A stretch of 64,000 nt of DNA from Nonomuraea sp. PA05 (GTDB taxonomy: Bacteria > Actinomycetota > Actinomycetes > Streptosporangiales > Streptosporangiaceae). The translations under genes were made by a program, and so were the position numbers. Positions 58,786-64,000 of this stretch are shown in pieces; position 1 is the stretch's first letter; every line of letters begins with the position of its first letter. The stretch covers positions 186,001-250,000 of the forward strand of contig NZ_VSEY01000003.1 in the NCBI RefSeq assembly GCF_008086045.1, given 5' to 3'. A model generated the notes under the pieces. The model ran no database searches. It was not told where the DNA came from and worked only from the letters and a program-made list of their open reading frames with translations.

Positions 58786-59453
58786 AAGTCGGCATCGGGG
58801 CCGGGCCGCCCGAGGTCGGCGTCGTGCACCAGGATCGCGGCCTGGACGCGGTTCGCCAGCCCCAGCTTGGCCAGCACCCGGCTGACGTGCGCCTTCACCG
58901 TCGCCTCCGTCAGCCGCAGCTCCCGGCCGATCTCGGCGTTGGACAGGCCGCGAGCCAGCGCCTTGATCACGTCCCCCTCCCGGCCGGTGAGCCCGTCCAA
59001 CTGCCTGCGGGCGGCCTCAGCCCGCGAGGGGGCGCGGTCGGCGTACTGCGCGATGACCCGCTTCGTGACGGACGGGGACAGCATGGCCTGACCGTCGGCA
59101 ACCGTACGCACGGCGGCGGCCAGCTCCCGTGGCGGCGTGTCCTTGAGCAGGAAGCCCACGGCACCCACCCGCAGCGCCTCGTGCACGTACTCGTCCACGT
59201 CGAACGTGGTCAGCATGACCACCTTGGGCGGCTCCGGGTCGCCGAGTATGCGTGCGGCGGCGCTCAGGCCGTCCATGACGGGCATCCGCACGTCCATGAG
59301 CACCACCTCGGGCCGCAGCCGCCTTACCGCCGACACCGCCTCGGCGCCGTCGCGCGCCTCGCCGATCACCGAGATGTCGCCCGCCGCCTCCAGGATCAAC
59401 CGCAGCCCCGAACGTACGAGCGCCTCGTCGTCCACCACCAGCACCCGGATCAT
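58773..59453 (-). CDS. NarL/LuxR-type response regulator
   Basis: 226 aa. Receiver domain (1-120): VVDDEALVRSGLRLIL acidic pocket, phosphoacceptor Asp in VVLMDVRMPVMDG (about 53), Thr in MLTTFD, Lys in FLLKDTP. LuxR helix-turn-helix (about 150-210): LTGREGDVIKALARGLSNAEIGRELRLTEATVKAHVSRVLAKLG. Start ATG 59453 overlaps the stop of the repeat-built reading frame. Partner of the kinase at 59836-61275. Confidence 0.93.
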   Translation of the reverse strand: MIRVLVVDDEALVRSGLRLILEAAGDISVIGEARDGAEAVSAVRRLRPEVVLMDVRMPVMDGLSAAARILGDPEPPKVVMLTTFDVDEYVHEALRVGAVGFLLKDTPPRELAAAVRTVADGQAMLSPSVTKRVIAQYADRAPSRAEAARRQLDGLTGREGDVIKALARGLSNAEIGRELRLTEATVKAHVSRVLAKLGLANRVQAAILVHDADLGRPGPDADFAAW

Positions 59454-59839
59454 GTGCAGATCCCGCCACCTACGGCGTGACCACCCACGCGAGATTCGCT
59501 CATGCCGATCCCGCCTCCTACGAGGGGGCCGCCTGCGTACGACCCGCTCATCCAGATCCCGCCGCCTCCTGCGGTTCCGCTCCCAGACGGCTCGGCTTGG
59601 ATGGTCTCGCGGGCTGTGGCGGCACCGCTTACGGGTGGCTTGGTCTTGTGGGTTTTGTGGGCTGCGGCGGTGACGTTCGCGGGTGGCTTGGTCTTGTGGG
59701 TTTTGTGGGCTGCGGCGGTGACGTTCGCGGGTGGCTCGGTCTTGTGGGTCTTGTGGGCTGTGGCAGTGACGCTCGCGGGTGGCTCGCTCTTTCGGGGCTC
59801 GTGGGCTGTGGCGGGATCACTCACCCACGGCTCGCTCAT
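59450..59839 (-). CDS. Repeat-built 129-codon reading frame between kinase and response regulator
   Basis: Joined by ATGA overlaps to the kinase gene (start 59839) and to the response regulator gene (stop 59450-59452). Most of it encodes a 16-residue repeat, PPANVTAAAHKTHKTK, in about four copies, then a Gly-rich part with GGGIWMSG and GGGIGMSES. No known domain, signal or membrane helix. The DNA is a 48-bp satellite whose unit includes the kinase-end/regulator-start junction, so it was probably created by tandem duplication. It may be translated simply as a coupling bridge. Confidence 0.5.
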   Translation of the reverse strand: MSEPWVSDPATAHEPRKSEPPASVTATAHKTHKTEPPANVTAAAHKTHKTKPPANVTAAAHKTHKTKPPVSGAATARETIQAEPSGSGTAGGGGIWMSGSYAGGPLVGGGIGMSESRVGGHAVGGGICT

Positions 59840-59850
59840 GCCGGGATCCT
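59459..59850. repeat. 48-bp minisatellite spanning the kinase/regulator junction
   Basis: Three near-identical units at 59633, 59681 and 59729, and a degenerate one at 59777. A further set with GATCCCGCC at 59459, 59507 and 59555 keeps the same 48-bp spacing. Units near each gene junction share a (C/A)TCAT...GATCC core. Confidence 0.82.
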
Positions 59851-61275
59851 GGCGCTGACGAGGAAGCCGCCGCTCTCCTCGGCGCTGGTGCGCAGCGTGC
59901 CGCCGAGAAGCTCCACGCGTTCCCGCAGCCCCACCAGGCCCCAGCCCGCGCCCGGCAGCACCTCTCGCTGTGCCTGGCCGGGCAGCACCTCCCGCTGCGC
60001 TTGGCCGGGCAGTACTTCTCGCTGTGCCTGGCCCGGCGGCGCCTGCCGCCGTGCGTGCGGTGCCTGGTTGCGTACCTCCACCTGCAGTTCCTGGTCCCCG
60101 AAACGCAGCAGCACGTCCGTTCGCGCGTCCCCCGCGTGCTTGTGCACGTTGGTGAGCGCCTCCTGGATCACGCGGTACGCGGTGCGCTCCACCGTCTCCT
60201 CGACCGGCCGGGGATCGCCCTCGTCGTGCCGGGTCACGGCGATGCCCAGAGCGCGCGACTGGTCGAGCAACCGGTCGAGGTCGCCGAGCGTGGGCTGCGG
60301 CCGGTAGGCGGCGTCGAAGTCGGCAGGCCGGTAGTCGCCGACCAGGCCCGCACGCCGGGCCACGGCCTCAGAGCCGGTCAGCCGGTGGCTGGAGTCAGAG
60401 CCGGTCAGCCGGTGGCTGGAGTCAGAGCCGGTCAGCCGGTGGCTGGAGTCAGAGCTGGTCAGCCGGTGGCCGGAGTCGGCGTCGGAGTCGGTTGGCTGGT
60501 GGTCGGCGTCAGAGTTGGTTGGCTGGTGGTCGGGGGGAGGCTTGGCGGGTCGGTTTGTCTGGTGGTGGGGTGCGCGGAGCACGCCGAGTACGTCGCGGAG
60601 GTTGGTCAGGGCCTCCCGGCCGATCCCGCCGATCATGGCGGCGGTCCTGGCCGCCTCCTCGTCGGGCGTGCGCACCTCCAGCGCTCCCGCGTGCAGCACC
60701 ATCAGCGAGACCCGGTGCGCCACGATGTCGTGCATCTCCCGGGCGATTCGGGCCCGCTCCTGCGCCCTGGCCTGGTCGGCCCGCATGACCTGTTCGCGTT
60801 CGAGTCGCCGCGCCCGCTCCTCGGCGGCCGCCAGGACCTCGCTTCTGGCGCGTGTCCACAACCCCACGGCCAGTGGCAGGCCGATCATGCTCAGTGCCAT
60901 GAACAGGGCGTTGCCCAGACCGGCGGTCAGCACCTCCTGCAGACCTTCGCGTGCGTCGCCGACCACCGCCGAGATGCCGCACACGACGAGACAGGCGGCG
61001 ATGTAGGCGGCGACGTCTCGGGCTCTGTGGAGTGTGCGGCCCGCGTAGTAGGAGGCGACGAGCAACGGTGGCCAGACCACCAGCCAGGCGTAGGTGACGG
61101 CGCCCACGGCGGCCAGCGGCCACCAGGACCGCCGGGCGTGCCAGGCCGCCACGCCCGCCGCTGCGGCGATCGCGACCTGGACGGGGAGCGGGAGGCCGGA
61201 TGGCACCCCCGCCTGCCCGCTCATCACGAACAGGGAAGCCGCGAAGACTCCCGCGCCGAGCAGTACGAAGCGCAT
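59836..61275 (-). CDS. NarL-type sensor histidine kinase with two internal repeat expansions
   Basis: 479 aa. About five or six N-terminal membrane helices (1-145), a HisKA_3 domain with ERARIAREMHDIVAHRVSL (phospho-His near 182), the N box RVIQEALTNVHKHA (about 370), and the G box GWGLVGLRERVELLGG (about 448). A 9-residue repeat SSHRLTGSD expands the linker (about 250-300). A second 9-residue repeat PGQAQREVL, three copies, sits inside the ATP-binding domain between the N and G boxes. ATG 61275 or GTG 61281. Confidence 0.9.
   Translation of the reverse strand: MRFVLLGAGVFAASLFVMSGQAGVPSGLPLPVQVAIAAAAGVAAWHARRSWWPLAAVGAVTYAWLVVWPPLLVASYYAGRTLHRARDVAAYIAACLVVCGISAVVGDAREGLQEVLTAGLGNALFMALSMIGLPLAVGLWTRARSEVLAAAEERARRLEREQVMRADQARAQERARIAREMHDIVAHRVSLMVLHAGALEVRTPDEEAARTAAMIGGIGREALTNLRDVLGVLRAPHHQTNRPAKPPPDHQPTNSDADHQPTDSDADSGHRLTSSDSSHRLTGSDSSHRLTGSDSSHRLTGSEAVARRAGLVGDYRPADFDAAYRPQPTLGDLDRLLDQSRALGIAVTRHDEGDPRPVEETVERTAYRVIQEALTNVHKHAGDARTDVLLRFGDQELQVEVRNQAPHARRQAPPGQAQREVLPGQAQREVLPGQAQREVLPGAGWGLVGLRERVELLGGTLRTSAEESGGFLVSARIPA
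59951..60031. repeat. 27-bp minisatellite in the kinase ATP-binding domain
   Basis: Three units (59951, 59978 and 60005) differing at few bases, each encoding GQAQREVLP in the kinase frame; a diverged fourth follows. Confidence 0.85.
60368..60535. repeat. 27-bp minisatellite in the kinase linker
   Basis: Units at 60368, 60395, 60422 and 60449 are nearly identical (TCAGAGCCGGTCAGCCGGTG core), with two further degenerate units to 60535. Encodes SSHRLTGSD-type repeats. Confidence 0.87.
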
Positions 61276-61385
61276 GGTCACAGCGTAGGGGGAGGGGTGG
61301 GAAAGGTGGTTACGACGAAAGTAGTGGGTGCTGATCGACGATCGGGGAGGACGGTTGGTGGCGGGGTTCCGGCAGCGTGGTCGGC

Positions 61386-62732
61386 ATGCGAAGCACCGCT
61401 GCTGTAGCAGCCCTCTCGTCGGTCGTCCTCTGTGGCGTTCCTTACCAGGCCCAGGCGTCCACGTCAGCCCAAGAGCAGCCGAGTACCCTCGCCCACGCGC
61501 AGGTGGCCGGACCTGCTCAAGCGCAGGTGGTCGGGCCTGCTCAAGCGCAGGTGGTCGGGCCTGCTCAAGCGCAGCCGGCCCGGCTTGCTCACACGCAGGC
61601 GGCCGGACCTGCTCAAGCGCAGGTGGTCGGGCCTGCTCAAGCGCAGCCGGCCCGGCTTGCTCACACGCAGGCGGCCGGGCCTGCTCAAGTGCAGGCGGTC
61701 GGGCTGGGCCGCGCCGGGGCGGCAGGCACGGAGTCAGCCGGTCTGGCGTTGCCCGAGCCGACCGGGTCGAAGCCCGTCGGGATGACCACCTTGCACCTCA
61801 CCGACAAGAGCCGCCCCGACCCTTGGAATCCCGAAGCGCTGCACCGCGAGCTGCTGGTCTCGCTCTGGTACCCGGCGAAGAAGGGTGAGAAGGCCACGGC
61901 GCGACGGGTGCCGTACATGACCGCGCAGGAGTCGGCGGCCGTGCTGAAGGGCTTTCCTGTCGCCCCCGACACGCTCACCAAGGTCACCACGCACGCCCGC
62001 CTGAAGGCCCCCGCAGCCGCAGGCAGGCGTCCTCTGGTGGTCATGTCGCCCGGTTTCAGCTTCCCGCGCGCCACCCTGACCTCGCTGGCCGAGGACTTCG
62101 CCAGCAGGGGCTACCTGGTCGCCGCCGTGGAGCACACGTACGAGTCGGTCGCCACCACCTTCCCCGACGGCCGCACCACCACCTGCCTGGCCTGCGTGAA
62201 AGGTCAGGACCACGCGAAGGTCGCCGCGAGCAGGGCGAGGGACGTGCGGTTCGTGCTGGACGAGCTGATCGGGGGCGGCTGGGGGCGGCGGATCGACCGG
62301 TCGCGGATCGCCATGGTGGGGCATTCGGTGGGCGGTTACGCGGCTGCTCAGGCGATGCTCGCCGACGGCCGGATCAAGGCCGGGGTCAATCTGGACGGCA
62401 CATTCCGGGTGGACGAGCCGCTCAAGCGGCCGTTCATGCTGATCGGAGCGCCGAAGTCGCACACGCCCGGCGGCACCGACGAGTCGTGGAAGAAGGCGTG
62501 GCGGAATCTGGCCGGCTGGAAACGCTGGATCACGGTGGAGGGCACCGACCACTCGGCGTTCGTGGACTACGCGGTGCTCAGGCCGCAGGCCGGGCTGCCC
62601 GCGCAGGAGCTCGACGGCGGGCGGGCGCTGGAGATCACCCGCGCGCACCTGGCGGGTTTCCTCGACCGGCACCTGCTGGGCAGAAACACTCCGGTCAAGG
62701 ACTATCCCGAGGTCACCGTGCATAGTCCTTGA
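61386..62732 (+). CDS. Secreted lipase/PAF-acetylhydrolase-like alpha/beta hydrolase with N-terminal repeats
   Basis: 448 aa from ATG 61386. Signal peptide (1-24, AQA), then an Ala/Gln/Pro/Val repeat region (about 40-104), then the catalytic domain: PLVVMSPGFSFPR, EHTYESVAT, nucleophile GHSVGGYAA (Ser near 321), NLDGTFR (Asp near 340) and GTDHSAF (His near 389). This resembles bacterial PAF-acetylhydrolase/isoform II-like esterases. Divergent from the kinase gene, suggesting control by the two-component system. Overlaps the monooxygenase gene by 20 bp. Confidence 0.82.
   Translation: MRSTAAVAALSSVVLCGVPYQAQASTSAQEQPSTLAHAQVAGPAQAQVVGPAQAQVVGPAQAQPARLAHTQAAGPAQAQVVGPAQAQPARLAHTQAAGPAQVQAVGLGRAGAAGTESAGLALPEPTGSKPVGMTTLHLTDKSRPDPWNPEALHRELLVSLWYPAKKGEKATARRVPYMTAQESAAVLKGFPVAPDTLTKVTTHARLKAPAAAGRRPLVVMSPGFSFPRATLTSLAEDFASRGYLVAAVEHTYESVATTFPDGRTTTCLACVKGQDHAKVAASRARDVRFVLDELIGGGWGRRIDRSRIAMVGHSVGGYAAAQAMLADGRIKAGVNLDGTFRVDEPLKRPFMLIGAPKSHTPGGTDESWKKAWRNLAGWKRWITVEGTDHSAFVDYAVLRPQAGLPAQELDGGRALEITRAHLAGFLDRHLLGRNTPVKDYPEVTVHSP
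61503..61694 (+). repeat. 24-bp minisatellite in the lipase-like gene
   Basis: Eight 24-bp units of the GTGGTCGGGCCTGCTCAAGC type in three variants (VVGPAQAQ, PARLAHTQ, AAGPAQAQ) arranged in a higher-order 72-bp pattern. In frame throughout. Confidence 0.88.
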
Positions 62733-63888
62733 GCGTGATGGCGTTGGCGGCGCGGTGGATGGGGCCGGTGATGCGTTCGATCATCCGGTTCCGTCCGGGC
62801 AGGTGGGGGAGCAGCCGCATCATTCTGAGCTGGAACCACAGCGCGAAGCGCGACCCGATGACCATGCCCTTGATGTTGGCGGGGCCCAGCGCCTGGTTGG
62901 CGTCCACGAAGGGGCGCAGCTCCCGCTCGTACCCCTCCGTCCCGCCGCCCGTGGACAGCTCGCCCGCCAGCACGTACGCCCCCACCAGCGCCAGGCTGGT
63001 GCCCTGGCCGGAGGCGGGGGAGGCGCAGTAGCCCGCGTCGCCGACCAGCACGACCCGCCCCTTCGACCAGCTCTCCAGGTGGATCTGGGCGACGGAGTCG
63101 AAGTAGAAGTCGTCGGCGTCGCGCATCGCCTCCAGCAGCGCGGGCACCTGCCAGCCGACGCCGTTCATGGCCTCCGTGACCAGCTTCTTCTGCCCGGCGA
63201 TGTCGCGGTGGTCGTAGTCGACCGGCGGCGACGACCACATGAACAGGGCCTTGGCGCTGCTGTCCTGGCGGGTGCTGTAGACGTTCGCGGTTTTGCCGAC
63301 GGCGGCGTGCACGGCTTCCTCGCGGTCCAGGCCGAGCGTGTTCGGCACGGTGGAGATGGAGATGTAGTGGCCGAGGTCGCGGGTGAAGGCCCGCTCCTCG
63401 CCGAACGCGAGCCGCCGCACGTTGGAGTGGGCGCCGTCGGCTCCCACGATCAGGTCGAACGTGCGCGGCGCGGAACGCTCGAACGTCACGGTGCCGTCGT
63501 CGGCGATGCCGGTGATGGAGTCGTCGAAGATGTACTCGACGTCTTCGCGGGTCAGGTCGTACAGCAGCTCGTTGAGGTCGCCGCGCATGATCTCGGCGTC
63601 GTCGCCCGTGCGGCCGCCGAACAGGTCGGCGTCCACGGCGGCCATCGGGCGGCCGGCGGGGTCGTAGTAGGTGGCGACGCGCATGTCCGTAGCTCTGGCG
63701 CGGACCGCGTCCAGTAAGCCCATGCGCTCGACGACCTGTAGCGCGGCGCCGCGCACGTCCACCTTGTACCCGCCCGTGCGGATGGCGGGGGCCCGCTCGA
63801 CGACGGTCACGGTGTGCCCGTGCCGCCGCAGCCAGTACGCCGTCGCCGTGCCCGCGATGCTCGCGCCGGAGATGAGGATGTTCGTCAT
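62713..63888 (-). CDS. FAD-dependent aromatic-hydroxylase-type monooxygenase
   Basis: 391 aa. FAD-binding start ISGASIAGTATAYWLRRHGH with VVER, the DG-type motif LIVGADGAHSNVRRLAFGE near 157, and the GDAGYCASPASGQGTSLAL motif near 285. This is the PHBH/TetX-like fold. Substrates may be phenolics or antibiotics. Divergent from a TetR gene with a shared operator, which suggests inducible detoxification or modification. Confidence 0.88.
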   Translation of the reverse strand: MTNILISGASIAGTATAYWLRRHGHTVTVVERAPAIRTGGYKVDVRGAALQVVERMGLLDAVRARATDMRVATYYDPAGRPMAAVDADLFGGRTGDDAEIMRGDLNELLYDLTREDVEYIFDDSITGIADDGTVTFERSAPRTFDLIVGADGAHSNVRRLAFGEERAFTRDLGHYISISTVPNTLGLDREEAVHAAVGKTANVYSTRQDSSAKALFMWSSPPVDYDHRDIAGQKKLVTEAMNGVGWQVPALLEAMRDADDFYFDSVAQIHLESWSKGRVVLVGDAGYCASPASGQGTSLALVGAYVLAGELSTGGGTEGYERELRPFVDANQALGPANIKGMVIGSRFALWFQLRMMRLLPHLPGRNRMIERITGPIHRAANAITLKDYAR

Positions 63889-63916
63889 GAGCGAGACGGT
63901 ACATGTGTCTCAGACG

Positions 63917-63931
63917 CTTGTCTAGTACAAG
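63917..63931. promoter_or_regulatory. Probable TetR operator
   Basis: CTTGT-ctagt-ACAAG, a perfect 5-bp-arm inverted repeat midway between the divergent monooxygenase and TetR starts. The surrounding ACATGTGTCT...AAGTGTGT may extend it. Confidence 0.6.
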
Positions 63932-63948
63932 TGTGTTAGCCTTCGGGC

Positions 63949-64000
63949 ATGGGAAACAGGGAAGATCTGCTGGCGGGGGCGAAGCGGTGCCTGACCGAGA
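63949..64000 (+). CDS. TetR-family regulator, 5' end only
   Basis: The first 17 codons read MGNREDLLAGAKRCLTE, a typical TetR N-terminal helix, and the window then ends. No ribosome site precedes ATG 63949, so the mRNA may be leaderless. Divergent position implies it controls the monooxygenase gene. Confidence 0.7.
   Translation, partial: MGNREDLLAGAKRCLTE

Noticed and set aside
1..64000. CRISPR arrays or cas genes
   Set aside because: The only regular arrays are 12-72 bp coding minisatellites without unique spacers, and no cas-like protein is present.
50799..64000. Biosynthetic gene cluster around the transporter and monooxygenase
   Set aside because: No polyketide, peptide synthetase, terpene or RiPP genes are present; a single oxygenase and hydrolases are not enough.

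Overview
The window is very GC-rich, with dense, often overlapping genes and frequent GTG and TTG starts. It encodes an SsgA-like protein, a BldC-like helix-turn-helix protein and many GntR regulators. This fits a filamentous, sporulating actinomycete, most likely in or near the Streptosporangiaceae. That placement is inferred from gene content and not proven.

Region 1 (1 to about 16031) is the right part of an integrated actinomycete conjugative element (AICE). A 3' fragment of a tRNA-Thr(GGT) gene at 15985-16031, followed by that gene's rho-independent terminator, marks the right junction. The intact tRNA, the integrase and probably the replication gene should lie left of position 1. A long leftward run of translationally coupled genes (11168 down to 45) holds a BldC/excisionase-like regulator, several tiny genes, an SsgA-like protein, a Spd-like membrane protein and two FtsK/SpoIIIE-type ATPases. 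One ATPase keeps a C-terminal DNA-reading gamma domain. Diverging from it are a HutC-type GntR regulator and an accessory segment with a DUF6247/RelE-like pair, two more GntR-type proteins (one of only 81 residues) and a GIY-YIG-like protein.

Region 2 (16 to 22 kb) is ordinary chromosome: an orphan PstS-like protein, tRNA-Met(CAT), rpmG, two hot-dog dehydratase subunits, a glycosyltransferase-like protein, murB, and a TMEM165/UPF0016 exporter preceded by a yybP-ykoY manganese riboswitch.

Region 3 (22 to 50 kb) is mixed metabolism and transport: a large LuxR-type ATPase regulator; deoC with two aldehyde dehydrogenase-like genes, the second truncated and without a catalytic Cys; a leucine-rich-repeat protein; an amidase divergent from a threonine synthase-like gene; hrpB; an ArsR/MFS pair; uppP; a C45 peptidase; an NmrA/AraC pair; lipB; a secreted S33 peptidase; an APC permease; and a copper chaperone with a likely CsoR operator.

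Region 4 (50.8 to 64 kb) starts with a complete peptide ABC transporter operon whose binding protein has a C-terminal membrane anchor. From 56.7 to 61.7 kb follows a cluster of in-frame coding minisatellites: two arrays in an S33 hydrolase, two in a histidine kinase, one in a lipase-like hydrolase, and one that makes up nearly a whole 129-codon reading frame wedged between the kinase and its response regulator. Repeated gene ends are also seen after the response regulator gene and after the NmrA gene at 41.1 kb. The window closes with an FAD monooxygenase divergent from the start of a TetR gene.
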